Positions 36,662 to 46,071 of a stretch of DNA of 64,000 nucleotides are shown piece by piece. Within the stretch, counting starts at the first letter, position 1. Every line of letters starts with the position of its first letter. The DNA comes from CBDDKW01 sp965230425 (lineage in GTDB: Bacteria > Pseudomonadota > Gammaproteobacteria > UBA1113), in contig CBDDKW010000022.1 of the NCBI GenBank assembly GCA_965230425.1, positions 1 through 64,000 of the forward strand. The letters run 5' to 3'. The notes beneath the pieces were generated by a model. It was not told the origin of the DNA and did not search any database. It worked only from the letters and a program-made list of their open reading frames with translations. The position numbers and the translations under genes are program-made.

Positions 36662-37950
36662 TATCTTTTTTCAACTGGCTGATAGTCACGTTTTGTGGGA
36701 CCTGTGTAAAGTTGGCGTGGGCGGCCAATGCGGTAACCAGGTTGACTAATCATTTCTTTCCAGTGGGCGATCCATCCGACAGTGCGTGCTAAGGCAAAAA
36801 TCACGGTGAACATACTGGTAGGAATGCCCAAGGCACTTAAGGTGATCCCTGAATAAAAGTCTACGTTAGGGAATAATTTTTTCTCAATGAAATACTCATC
36901 TTCAAGAGCAATGCGCTCTAATTCCATAGCGAGTTTAAACATAGGAGAATCCGCTGCGCCCACTTCTTGTAATACTTCATGACATGTAGTACGCATTACT
37001 TTTGCACGTGGGTCGTAGTTTTTATAAACGCGATGACCGAAGCCCATTAAACGGAAAGGATCATTTTTATCGCGAGCTTTTTCCAGGTATTTGCCAATTT
37101 GAGAAACATCACCAATTTCTGCCAACATATCTAAGACAGCTTCATTCGCACCACCATGGGCAGGTCCCCACAGGGCAGCGATACCTGAAGAAATACACGC
37201 AAAGGGATTAGCTCCGGTAGAGCCGGCTAAGCGCACGGTGGATGTTGAGGCATTTTGTTCGTGGTCTGCATGCAGAATGAAAATTCGGTTCATGGCGCGG
37301 GTGAGGATAGGGTTAGGCACCCATGGTTCACAAGGAACACCAAACATCATTTGTAAAAAGTTACCGGCATAACATAAGTCATTTTGTGGATAACGGAAGG
37401 GATGGCCAATGGAGTATTTATAACACATGGCTGCCATGGTCGGCATTTTAGCAATTAGGCGTACTGCGGCAACTTCGCGGTGAGCTGGGTTGTTGATATC
37501 AAGAGAATCGTGATAGAAAGATGAAAGTGCGCCTACTGCGCCTACCATAATCGCCATTGGGTGAGCATCTCGACGGAAGCCATTGAAAAATTTGTGTACT
37601 TGTTCATGTAGCATAGTATGATTTTTAATACGCTCATCGAAGGCTTCGCTTTCGGCTTTGTTGGGTAGTTCACCATTGAGTAATAAATAACACAATTCTA
37701 AATAACTGGCATGTTCAGCTAGCTCTTCAATGGGATAACCACCGTGCAATAATACGCCATTAGCACCATCGATATAGGTGATTTTTGATTCACAGGAGGC
37801 AGTTGCCAGGAAACCTGGATCGAAAGTAAAGGCGCCATGTTTGCCTAACTGACTAATATCGATTACTTTTTGCCCAAGTGTGGGTTCATGGATGGGTAAT
37901 TCAATGGTTTCGTCGTTATCAATTTGTAGGCGGGCAATTTTATCAGACAT
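36661..37950 (-). CDS. gltA: Citrate synthase
   Basis: This TCA-cycle entry enzyme joins acetyl-CoA and oxaloacetate. The 429-residue protein has the length and motifs of the E. coli-type hexameric enzyme: the catalytic histidine in ALWGPAHGGANEA (about 266), the second in GFGHRVYKNYDPRA (about 307), and the aspartate in FPNVDFYSGI (about 364). gltA lies divergent from sdhCDAB, as in E. coli, separated here by 476 bp that contain a cruciform repeat. A methyltransferase gene is coupled downstream. Confidence 0.96.
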   Translation of the reverse strand: MSDKIARLQIDNDETIELPIHEPTLGQKVIDISQLGKHGAFTFDPGFLATASCESKITYIDGANGVLLHGGYPIEELAEHASYLELCYLLLNGELPNKAESEAFDERIKNHTMLHEQVHKFFNGFRRDAHPMAIMVGAVGALSSFYHDSLDINNPAHREVAAVRLIAKMPTMAAMCYKYSIGHPFRYPQNDLCYAGNFLQMMFGVPCEPWVPNPILTRAMNRIFILHADHEQNASTSTVRLAGSTGANPFACISSGIAALWGPAHGGANEAVLDMLAEIGDVSQIGKYLEKARDKNDPFRLMGFGHRVYKNYDPRAKVMRTTCHEVLQEVGAADSPMFKLAMELERIALEDEYFIEKKLFPNVDFYSGITLSALGIPTSMFTVIFALARTVGWIAHWKEMISQPGYRIGRPRQLYTGPTKRDYQPVEKR

Positions 37951-38426
37951 GGTGGCTCCTAAATCCGTGGTCAGTAGATTGACTATAGCTAACCGATTTT
38001 AACTTTGTCAAACCAGATAGGGGCAGCGTGTGATATAACTCATTCAAACATGCAGAAAATTGTACACATGAACAAGGCGATACACTGCTGTTTCCAGCTT
38101 GCTGATTTGTTTGCAGAGGCGAGTAAAAAGCGCTATCAGGGATGATAGCGCAAGCTACATGGATGTAGCCGAGCCTCGGCAAACAAATCAGCAAGCTGGG
38201 AACTTGGTGATTCTTTTTGCTTGCTTGCCAATTAGGAAAAGTTGAATGGAGCAGGATCAGAGCATTTCACCTGTGTTGGTGTAGTTATAAGTATCAGAAT
38301 AATTTGAGATTTGAGACCAACATAGCTATACTCACGCTGGCACATCACACTGCCAAACGACTTACACTTTGAAAACTGTTTTAATAAAATACAATTCATT
38401 ATGTTTTGTGTTTACTTTTGGGGAAT
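37951..38426. other. Divergent control region gltA / sdhC
   Basis: This non-coding region of 476 bp must contain the promoters for gltA (minus) and the sdh cluster (plus). The middle is occupied by a 114-bp cruciform element (38090-38203). The remainder shows no confidently placed promoter or regulator site. Confidence 0.4.
38090..38203. repeat. Cruciform palindromic element (outer stem plus two inner hairpins)
   Basis: Outer arms 38090-38120 and 38173-38203 match as reverse complements at 29 of 31 positions. Inside are two hairpins: GCGCTATCA-ggga-TGATAGCGC (38130-38151) and GCTACAT-gg-ATGTAGC (38154-38169). The result is a three-branched fold. There is no coding capacity. The arm carries the recurrent CAGCTTGCTG. 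Confidence 0.8.
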
Positions 38427-38810
38427 ATGCGACCAGTGAATAAACAACGACCTGTTAATTTGCAACTTACCACCATTAAATTTCCTATTACCGCAATTAC
38501 ATCGATTCTGCACCGTATCACCGGAGTGTTACTTTTTTTATCAATGCCAGTGTTGCTATGGACCTTAGATGTATCTCTATCTTCTGAGGCTGGTTTTGAA
38601 TGTGTGCGTGATTGCTTTTCTCGGCCTTTCGACAAATTTCTCACCTGGGTGCTGTTATCCTGTGTGATTTACCATGTGGTTGCCGGTGTCCGCCATTTAT
38701 TGATGGATCTTGGTTATGGTGAAAGCAAAAGCGGCGGTAGAGTCGGGGCTAAATTGATTATTTTAGTTTCTCTCATACTTATTATTTTAGTAGGACTATG
38801 GATATGGTAG
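38427..38810 (+). CDS. sdhC: Succinate dehydrogenase cytochrome b556 subunit
   Basis: This membrane anchor of respiratory complex II has 127 residues and three membrane helices. The family signature RPVNLQLTTIKFPITAITSILHRITGV is present (S/HR near the quinone site), and the heme-ligand histidine is likely in CVIYHVVAGVRHLLMDLG. The ATG at 38427 has GGGGA just upstream and yields the standard N-terminus; the open frame extends to a TTG at 38406 without family similarity. It overlaps sdhD. Confidence 0.92.
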   Translation: MRPVNKQRPVNLQLTTIKFPITAITSILHRITGVLLFLSMPVLLWTLDVSLSSEAGFECVRDCFSRPFDKFLTWVLLSCVIYHVVAGVRHLLMDLGYGESKSGGRVGAKLIILVSLILIILVGLWIW

Positions 38811-39151
38811 GAAATGTAACAAGCTACAGCAGTAATGGTTTACGAGATTGGCTCGTACAACGTGCAACTGCGGTTATTTTAGCGATTTATTCTATTTTTA
38901 TAATTGATTATTTGATTGTACATCCACATTTAGTTTATGCCGATTGGCAGCAATTATTCGCCCACACTTGGATGAAAGTAGCTACCTTACTGGCTCTGCT
39001 CAGTGTGTTATTACACGCCTTGATTGGTTTGTGGACGGTACTGACAGATTATGTAAAACCAGCAAAATTGCGGATGTTTATCCTCATTTTAGTCATATTG
39101 ACCCTTATGAGCTGTTTACTCTGGGGCATTATTATACTTTGGAGTGTTTAA
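38804..39151 (+). CDS. sdhD: Succinate dehydrogenase membrane anchor subunit
   Basis: The second membrane anchor of complex II, 115 residues, has three helices. The N-terminal GLRDWLVQRATAVILAIY is typical of SdhD, and histidine and aspartate in LLHALIGLWTVLTDYVKP correspond to the heme/quinone region. I chose the ATG at 38804 because AGGA (38792-38795) is eight bases away; the ATG at 38798 is too close. It overlaps the end of sdhC by seven bases and lies three bases before sdhA. Confidence 0.92.
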   Translation: MVGNVTSYSSNGLRDWLVQRATAVILAIYSIFIIDYLIVHPHLVYADWQQLFAHTWMKVATLLALLSVLLHALIGLWTVLTDYVKPAKLRMFILILVILTLMSCLLWGIIILWSV

Positions 39152-39154
39152 TTC

Positions 39155-40924
39155 ATGGCATTACCTATTTATTCTTTCGATGCAGTTATTATCGGTGCCG
39201 GTGGTGCCGGTATGCGTGCGGCATTAGCACTAGCACAGTCAGGTTATAAAACCGCCTTAGTTTCTAAAGTATTTCCAACACGTTCGCATACGGTGTCAGC
39301 CCAAGGGGGGATCACCTGTGCTATTGGTAATGCTCATGAAGATGATTGGCGCTGGCATATGTACGATACAGTTAAAGGCTCTGATTATATTGGTGACCAA
39401 GACTGTATTGAATATATGTGTCAAACCGGTCCTGAATGTGTCTACGAACTAGAACATATGGGTTTACCTTTTTCACGTACTGAAGATGGACGTATCTACC
39501 AACGGCCTTTCGGTGGACAATCGAAAGATTTTGGTGGTGATCAAGCAGCAAGAACTTGTGCTGCAGCCGATAGAACTGGACATGCGTTATTACATACCTT
39601 ATACCAGCAGAACATTCAGGCAAAAACCCACGTATTTTCTGAATGGTATGCCATTGACTTTGTGAAGGCAGATAACGGTAAAGATTATGCTGGCGTTATC
39701 GTTATGAATATCGAAACCGGCGAAGTGGTTTATATGCAAGCCCGAGCGATTATTTTAGCCACAGGTGGTGCTGGACGTATTTTCCAATCAACCACTAATG
39801 CTTTGATCAATACCGGTGATGGTGTTGGTATGGCATTACGTGCTGGTTTGCCAGTGCAAGATATGGAAATGTGGCAATTCCATCCTACTGGTATTGCTGG
39901 TGCTGGGGTTTTAGTGACGGAAGGTTGTCGTGGTGAAGGCGGTTACTTAATTAATGCTGCCGGTGAGCGATTGATGGAGCGTTATGCACCTCACGCAAAA
40001 GATTTAGCCTCACGTGATGTAGTCGCGCGTGCCATGGCCTTAGAAATTCGTGAAGGTCGCGGTTTTGAAACCAATGGCGTTGGTCATGTGAAGTTAAAAC
40101 TCGATCATTTAGGCGCAGATTTAATTAAAACCCGGTTGCCAGGTATTCGCGAATTATCCATGACCTTCGCGGGTGTGGATCCTATTAAAGAACCTATTCC
40201 TGTGGTACCTACCTGTCACTATATGATGGGTGGTTTACCAACCAATGTTTCCGGGCAAGTATTGACTGTTGATGCCAATGGTCAAGACCATGTTGTTGAA
40301 GGTTTGTATGCTGCCGGCGAATGTGCCTGTGTATCCGTGCATGGTGCTAATCGCTTAGGCGGTAATTCATTACTTGATTTAGTTGTCTTTGGCCGTGCTT
40401 CAGGATTACACGTGGAGCAAGAGTTACGTGAAGGCTTACCTCAACATACGGCGAGTCAAGATAATATTGATGCGGCTATGGCGCGTATGCAACGTTGGAA
40501 TACGCATAAAAATGGCGAAAGTGTTAGCGATATTCGTAATGAATTACAAAAAACCATGCAGGAAGATTTTGGGGTGTTCCGTACTGCAGAATTCATGGAA
40601 AAAGGCTTAGAAAAGCTAAAAGATTTACGCGAGCGCCTGCAACATGCTTCCATCAGTGATCACAGCCAAGTATTTAATACCGCACGTATTGAAGCGATGG
40701 AGTTAGATAACTTAATGGCTGTGGCGGTAGCGACAGCTTCCGCGGCAAATTATCGTACGGAAAGTCGTGGCGCACATAGCCGTGAAGATTTTCCAAAACG
40801 TGATGATGAGAATTGGATTAAGCATACGCTGTATAATCTTGAGCAAGACCAAATGTCTACTCGAGGTGTGAATATGCAACCCAAAACCATGGATCGCTTT
40901 GAACCTAAAGAACGAGTTTATTAG
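39155..40924 (+). CDS. sdhA: Succinate dehydrogenase flavoprotein subunit
   Basis: The catalytic subunit that oxidises succinate to fumarate, 589 residues. The FAD dinucleotide fold is VIIGAGGAGMRAALAL near the N-terminus, and the covalent FAD histidine lies in RSHTVSAQGG (about 46). Later come HPTGIAGAG, the active-site GCRGEGG, and the RLGGNSLLDLVVFGR region. Length matches E. coli SdhA (588). It sits in the sdhCDAB cluster, three bases after sdhD and 12 before sdhB. Confidence 0.97.
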   Translation: MALPIYSFDAVIIGAGGAGMRAALALAQSGYKTALVSKVFPTRSHTVSAQGGITCAIGNAHEDDWRWHMYDTVKGSDYIGDQDCIEYMCQTGPECVYELEHMGLPFSRTEDGRIYQRPFGGQSKDFGGDQAARTCAAADRTGHALLHTLYQQNIQAKTHVFSEWYAIDFVKADNGKDYAGVIVMNIETGEVVYMQARAIILATGGAGRIFQSTTNALINTGDGVGMALRAGLPVQDMEMWQFHPTGIAGAGVLVTEGCRGEGGYLINAAGERLMERYAPHAKDLASRDVVARAMALEIREGRGFETNGVGHVKLKLDHLGADLIKTRLPGIRELSMTFAGVDPIKEPIPVVPTCHYMMGGLPTNVSGQVLTVDANGQDHVVEGLYAAGECACVSVHGANRLGGNSLLDLVVFGRASGLHVEQELREGLPQHTASQDNIDAAMARMQRWNTHKNGESVSDIRNELQKTMQEDFGVFRTAEFMEKGLEKLKDLRERLQHASISDHSQVFNTARIEAMELDNLMAVAVATASAANYRTESRGAHSREDFPKRDDENWIKHTLYNLEQDQMSTRGVNMQPKTMDRFEPKERVY

Positions 40925-40936
40925 AGAGGAAACCGC

Positions 40937-41659
40937 ATGTCTGAGGCAATGAGAAAAGTACATTTTCAAATTTACCGGTTTGATCCTGAGAAGGATGCAG
41001 AGCCTTATATGCAAGACTTTCATCTAGAAATCCCGCAAGGGAAAGATATGATGTTGTTAGAAGCTATTTTACAGATTAAAGCTCAATTAGACGAAACAGT
41101 GTCTATTCGCCGTTCCTGTCGAGAGGGGGTTTGTGGTTCCGATGGTATGAATATTAATGGCCGTAATGGCTTGGCTTGTATTACCACTTTATCCTCTTTA
41201 AAAGAGCCTATCGTCTTGCGGCCTTTACCAGGTTTTCCTGTGGTTAGAGATCTCGTGGTCGATATGACACAATTCTATAAGCAATATGAAAAAATCAAGC
41301 CTTATTTACAGAATGATGATCCTGTCCCAGCAAAAGAACGATTACAGTCACCAGAACAACGCAAAAAGTTAGATGGACTCTATGAGTGTATTTTATGCGC
41401 ATGTTGTTCTAGCTCTTGTCCCTCATTTTGGTGGAATCCAGACAAATTTATTGGTCCAGCAGGTTTGTTACAAGCTTACCGTTTTATCGCTGACAGCAGA
41501 GATACGAATACACGTGAGCGTTTAGCTGGATTAGAAGATCCATTCAGCGTATTTCGTTGTCGCGGTATTATGAATTGCGTTGATGTGTGTCCAAAAGGCT
41601 TGAATCCTACCAAGGCAATTGGTAAGTTGCGCTCGGAAATGTTGAAAGAAATAGCGTAA
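40937..41659 (+). CDS. sdhB: Succinate dehydrogenase iron-sulfur subunit
   Basis: The electron-transfer subunit of complex II, 240 residues. The 2Fe-2S ligands lie in SCREGVCGSDGMNING and GLACIT. The 4Fe-4S and 3Fe-4S ligands lie in CILCACCSSSCPSFWW and CRGIMNCVDVCPKGLNP. AGAGGAAA precedes the ATG. It is followed by an attenuator-like hairpin before sucA. Confidence 0.96.
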   Translation: MSEAMRKVHFQIYRFDPEKDAEPYMQDFHLEIPQGKDMMLLEAILQIKAQLDETVSIRRSCREGVCGSDGMNINGRNGLACITTLSSLKEPIVLRPLPGFPVVRDLVVDMTQFYKQYEKIKPYLQNDDPVPAKERLQSPEQRKKLDGLYECILCACCSSSCPSFWWNPDKFIGPAGLLQAYRFIADSRDTNTRERLAGLEDPFSVFRCRGIMNCVDVCPKGLNPTKAIGKLRSEMLKEIA

Positions 41660-41692
41660 GTATAGTTAATATAGTTGGAATAAAGAATAAGG

Positions 41693-41736
41693 AATGCCAG
41701 TAAAGCTACGATTGTCAGCTCTACTGGCATTTTTGG
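41693..41736 (+). terminator. Terminator or attenuator between sdhB and sucA
   Basis: A long stem (ATGCCAGTA-AAGCT with AGCTC-TACTGGCAT, one internal mismatch) is followed by TTTTTG. It may reduce read-through from sdh into suc, separating the expression of complex II from that of 2-oxoglutarate dehydrogenase. Confidence 0.75.
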
Positions 41737-41763
41737 GTGTAGGTAAATATTTAGGTAGTAAAT

Positions 41764-44577
41764 ATGACTAAGCAAAGTACATTAGAAGAACAACAACAAA
41801 CGTCCTATCTCTCAGGTGGCAGTGCCGCTTATCTAGAAGAGTTATATGAAGCGTATTTGCACGATCCACAGTCGGTGGATCCTCACTGGCAAGATTGTTT
41901 CGCTAAATTGCCCGCAAATAATGGTCATATTGATGATGTTTCACACTCAGCCATTCGCGAGCAATTTTTACAACTAGCGAAACACAAAAGGCATGCTCAA
42001 GCGGCTGGTCCACAACAAACGGCCAGTAAACAAGCCCATGTGCTGCAATTTATTAATGCTTACCGCAGTCACGGCCATCATCATGCAAAATTAGATCCTT
42101 TAGAATTAAGAGAACGCAAGCATGTACCGGATTTAGACTTAGGCCACCATGGCTTATCACATGATGATTTAAGCACTACATTTTCTACGCATAATTTCCA
42201 AGCGGTTGGTAAAACCGAGGCAACGCTGAAAGAAATCCATGCAGCACTACTCGATACCTATTGTAGTACCATCGGTATTGAATATTTGCATATCACTGAG
42301 CCACGTGAAACTCAGTGGTTACAGCAACGTATGGAAACCCACGGTAGTCGTGGTGGTGCATTTACTGCAGATGAGCGTAAAGGTATTTTAAAACAACTCA
42401 CTGCGGCAGAAGGCTTAGCAAAATATTTAGCGAATAAATATGTCGGCCAGAAGCGTTTTGGCTTAGAAGGTGGCGAAAGTTTAATTCCAATGCTGCATGA
42501 AATAGTTCAGCGCAGTGGTAGCCAAGGTATGAAGGAATTAGTCATTGGTATGGCCCACCGTGGTCGTCTCAATGTTTTAGTGAATATCTTAGGTAAGGCA
42601 CCGCGGGATTTATTCGATGAATTTGAAGGTAAAGTCATTGCCGAAGATCGTTCAGGTGATGTGAAATACCATCTGGGTTATTCTTCTGATGTCAGTACGC
42701 CTGGTGGCACATTACATTTAACCTTGGGCTTTAATCCCTCGCATTTAGAAATTATTTCCCCAGTGATTGAAGGTTCAGTAAGAGCACGCCAAGAGCGTCG
42801 TGCCGATCAAGATAAAGCTGAAGTACTGCCTGTGATTTTACACGGTGATGCCGCCTTTGCAGGCCAGGGGGTGGTGATGGAAACCTTCAATATGTCGCAA
42901 GCTCGTGGCTATTGTACGGGGGGAACTATCCATATTGTCATTAACAACCAAATTGGTTTTACTACGAGCAACCCTTTAGATGCACGCTCCACACTCTATT
43001 GTACTGATGTGGCAAAAATGGTTCAGGCGCCCATTATTCATGTGAATGCCGATGATCCTGATGCCGTTGTTTTTGCTAGCCAAATGGCATTAGATTATCG
43101 CATGACTTTCAAAAAAGATGTGGTATTAGATTTAGTCTGTTATCGTCGTCATGGCCATAATGAATCAGATGAACCTTCTGGTACGCAACCTATGATGTAC
43201 CGTAAAATCAAGCAGCATAAAACTGTATTGTCACTGTATTCTGAACGCTTAGTACAAGAGCAAATACTCAGTAGAGAAGATGCAGATGCAATGGTTAAAG
43301 CCTATCGTGATGCTTTAGATCATGGCCAATCCGTTGTAGATTTAGTGCCTGATGCGCAAAATGATTTTGTGGTGGATTGGACACCTTATTTGGGCCAAAC
43401 ATGGGATGCACCTGCAGATACCAATATCAGCGCTGAAGCTATACAGCGTCTTGGTAAACACTTAACAACATTACCAGAAGATTTTGTCTTACAGCCGCAA
43501 GTGGCTAAGGAAATTGAGTCACGTAAAAAAATGTTAGCTGGCGAAATGCCTGTTTTCTGGGGTATGGGTGAGACATTGGCTTATGCTTCCCTTGCTGAGG
43601 CTGGCTATGGCATCCGTGTATCTGGTCAAGATTGTGGTCGTGGTACCTTCGCCCATCGACATGCCGTGTTGCATCATTTTGAAAACGGTAACTCTTATGT
43701 GCCATTACAACACATCTCTGATTCACAAGGACAAGTCACCATTATTGACTCGATTCTATCTGAAGAAGCGGTGATGGCTTTTGAATATGGTTATACTTCC
43801 GCAGATCCCAATAGTTTAGTGATTTGGGAAGGCCAGTTTGGTGACTTTGCTAATGGTGCACAAGTGGTGATTGATCAATTCATTAGTTCTGCCGATCAAA
43901 AATGGGGACGCCTATGTGGCTTAGTCTTATTGTTACCTCACGGTTATGAAGGCATGGGACCAGAGCATTCATCAGCGCGATTAGAACGTTATCTGCAATT
44001 ATGTGCTGAACATAATATGCAAGTGTGTACACCAACCACACCGGCACAATGCTTCCACATGTTACGTCGGCAGATGGTCCGTCCATTCCGCAAGCCATTG
44101 ATTGTTATGTCGCCTAAGAGCTTATTAAGAAATAAATTAGCCACTTCATCATTAGACGATTTTACCCAAGGTAAATTTCATTTAGTGATCCCAGAAGTAG
44201 ATGACTTAAAAGACAAAGACGTTACTCGGGTAATTATTTGTGGTGGTAAAGTGTATTATGACTTACTGCAAAAACGTCGTGCAGATGAATTAAATAATGT
44301 GGCTATCGTGCGTATCGAACAGCTTTATCCATTCCCTGAAGCAGAGTTAAAGCATGAGTTAGCACGCTATAAAAATGCAAAAGAAGTGGTGTGGTGCCAA
44401 GAAGAGCCAAAAAATCAAGGGGCTTGGTATTGTAGTCAACATAACTTCCATGCCTGCTTAAGTAAGGGACAACGCTTAATTTTTGCAGGTCGGCCTGCAT
44501 CAGCAGCACCCGCTGTTGGTTATATGTCCTTACACCAAGAGCAACAACGTACTTTAATTGAGGATGCTTTCAAATAG
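41764..44577 (+). CDS. sucA: 2-Oxoglutarate dehydrogenase E1 component
   Basis: This thiamine diphosphate enzyme decarboxylates 2-oxoglutarate. The 937-residue protein has the family N-terminus (YLSGGSAAYLEELYEAYLHDPQSVDPHW), the GMAHRGRLNVLVNILGK segment, the ThDP-binding GDAAFAGQGVV ... NNQIGFTT, and the C-terminal CQEEPKNQGAW. The length matches E. coli SucA (933). It has its own Shine-Dalgarno after a terminator-like hairpin. The E3 subunit gene (lpd) is not in the window. Confidence 0.97.
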   Translation: MTKQSTLEEQQQTSYLSGGSAAYLEELYEAYLHDPQSVDPHWQDCFAKLPANNGHIDDVSHSAIREQFLQLAKHKRHAQAAGPQQTASKQAHVLQFINAYRSHGHHHAKLDPLELRERKHVPDLDLGHHGLSHDDLSTTFSTHNFQAVGKTEATLKEIHAALLDTYCSTIGIEYLHITEPRETQWLQQRMETHGSRGGAFTADERKGILKQLTAAEGLAKYLANKYVGQKRFGLEGGESLIPMLHEIVQRSGSQGMKELVIGMAHRGRLNVLVNILGKAPRDLFDEFEGKVIAEDRSGDVKYHLGYSSDVSTPGGTLHLTLGFNPSHLEIISPVIEGSVRARQERRADQDKAEVLPVILHGDAAFAGQGVVMETFNMSQARGYCTGGTIHIVINNQIGFTTSNPLDARSTLYCTDVAKMVQAPIIHVNADDPDAVVFASQMALDYRMTFKKDVVLDLVCYRRHGHNESDEPSGTQPMMYRKIKQHKTVLSLYSERLVQEQILSREDADAMVKAYRDALDHGQSVVDLVPDAQNDFVVDWTPYLGQTWDAPADTNISAEAIQRLGKHLTTLPEDFVLQPQVAKEIESRKKMLAGEMPVFWGMGETLAYASLAEAGYGIRVSGQDCGRGTFAHRHAVLHHFENGNSYVPLQHISDSQGQVTIIDSILSEEAVMAFEYGYTSADPNSLVIWEGQFGDFANGAQVVIDQFISSADQKWGRLCGLVLLLPHGYEGMGPEHSSARLERYLQLCAEHNMQVCTPTTPAQCFHMLRRQMVRPFRKPLIVMSPKSLLRNKLATSSLDDFTQGKFHLVIPEVDDLKDKDVTRVIICGGKVYYDLLQKRRADELNNVAIVRIEQLYPFPEAELKHELARYKNAKEVVWCQEEPKNQGAWYCSQHNFHACLSKGQRLIFAGRPASAAPAVGYMSLHQEQQRTLIEDAFK

Positions 44578-44661
44578 GGATGATATATACGTCAGCAATG
44601 GCTGTACCTGTAAACAGTCCATATGCGACATAGTCTAGATTCAAAATGATGAGGTAAAAAA

Positions 44662-45864
44662 ATGTCTATCGAAGTAAAAGTTCCTGTGCTACCTGAATCC
44701 GTTGAGGATGCAACGGTGATCACCTGGCATAAAAAACCAGGAGAGCCAGTCAAGCGTGAGGAAAACCTTGTGGATATCGAAACAGATAAAGTCGTACTTG
44801 AAGTACCTGCACCTGCTGATGGCGTATTAGAGTCGATTGTTAAAGAAGAAGGGTCCACCGTCTTAGGCGAAGAAGTCATTGCTATCTTCAAAGAAGGTGA
44901 AGTGGCAGTAGCACCCGCGAATGACAGTGCCACAGAACAAGCGGCTGAGTCTGCAGAGAGTGCCCAGTCTCAGGCTAATTTAAGCCCAGCCGTGCGTCGC
45001 TTAGTCGCTGAAAATAATATTGATGTTAGCCAAGTAAAAGGTACTGGTAAAGATGGCCGCATTAAAAAAGAAGATGTGGAAAAATTCATGCAACAAGGCG
45101 CAGCAGCACCAGCAAGCAGTAAGCCAGCACCTGTAGCACCATTACCCACACCAGCACTGGGTGAGCGTACCGAAAAGCGTGTACCTATGTCACGTTTACG
45201 GGCGCGTATTGCGGAACGTTTAGTGGCGGTACAACATGAAACTGCAATGTTAACTACCTTTAATGAAATCAACATGCAGCCGGTGATGGAATTACGTAAG
45301 AAATACAAAGAGCAATTCGAGAAAAAACACGGCATTAAACTTGGCTTTATGTCCTTATTTACCAAAGCCGTTGTGGAAGCATTGAAACGTATGCCTGCAG
45401 TGAATGCTTCTATTGATGGTAACGATGTGGTTTATCATGGCTATTTTGATATTGGTATTGCCGTATCAACTGAGCGCGGTTTAGTGGTGCCAGTGGTGCG
45501 TGATGCTGATCAACTAAGTTTAGCGGAAATCGAATTGACCATCGCTGATTATGCGAAAAAAGCGCGCGATGGTAAATTAGCGATAGAAGATATGACCGGC
45601 GGTACTTTTACGATTACCAATGGTGGTGTATTCGGCTCCTTGATGTCAACGCCTATTATCAACTCGCCACAAAGTGGGATTTTAGGTATGCACAAGATTG
45701 AGGAACGAGCCGTAGTAGAAAATGGAGAAGTTGTGGTGCGGCCAATGATGTATGTAGCTTTATCCTACGATCATCGCATCATTGATGGTAAGGAGTCTGT
45801 TGGCTTTTTAGTAGCTGTGAAGGAGATGCTAGAAGACCCCGCACGCATTTTACTTGAGCTGTAA
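44662..45864 (+). CDS. sucB: Dihydrolipoyllysine succinyltransferase (E2 of 2-oxoglutarate dehydrogenase)
   Basis: This forms the core of the 2-oxoglutarate dehydrogenase complex and transfers succinyl to CoA. The 400-residue protein has a lipoyl domain (about 2-77) with lipoyl lysine K43 in IETDKVVLEV, a peripheral-subunit-binding domain (about 111-148, SPAVRRLVAENNID ... DGRIKKEDV), and an acyltransferase domain with the catalytic SYDHRIIDG motif (H about 372). GAGG precedes the ATG at 44662. It is followed by the second copy of the 126-bp repeat cassette and then sucC. Confidence 0.97.
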   Translation: MSIEVKVPVLPESVEDATVITWHKKPGEPVKREENLVDIETDKVVLEVPAPADGVLESIVKEEGSTVLGEEVIAIFKEGEVAVAPANDSATEQAAESAESAQSQANLSPAVRRLVAENNIDVSQVKGTGKDGRIKKEDVEKFMQQGAAAPASSKPAPVAPLPTPALGERTEKRVPMSRLRARIAERLVAVQHETAMLTTFNEINMQPVMELRKKYKEQFEKKHGIKLGFMSLFTKAVVEALKRMPAVNASIDGNDVVYHGYFDIGIAVSTERGLVVPVVRDADQLSLAEIELTIADYAKKARDGKLAIEDMTGGTFTITNGGVFGSLMSTPIINSPQSGILGMHKIEERAVVENGEVVVRPMMYVALSYDHRIIDGKESVGFLVAVKEMLEDPARILLEL

Positions 45865-45888
45865 GGGAGCGCGGCGCAAGCATTATAT

Positions 45889-46014
45889 TTCCAAGTAATA
45901 TTTCGCCTGCGCGAACCAAGTTCGCGCGACGGCGACTTAAGGGGAGTCTACGCTGACTCCCCTTAAGAATCCCCAAGCGTAAAGTGCCCGCAGCAAGCTG
46001 CGGGGAATCAAGTT
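45889..46014 (-). repeat. 126-bp three-hairpin repeat cassette, copy 2 (inverted)
   Basis: Reverse complement of the copy at 35876-36001, with a single difference seen near its outer end (ACTTGGAA against ACTAGGAA). It lies within the sucB-sucC gap, starting 25 bases after the sucB stop and ending 58 bases before sucC, so in the suc transcript it appears as a stretch of three stable hairpins. Confidence 0.9.
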
Positions 46015-46071
46015 GAATCGTGATAACCATTGCTCGTAATGGTCATCGCTTAACTAAAAGTGGAAAAACGT

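Noticed and set aside
38090..38203. Cruciform considered as a tRNA or tRNA-like gene
   Set aside because: There is no T-loop, anticodon arm or acceptor-end pattern; the arms are too long and regular.
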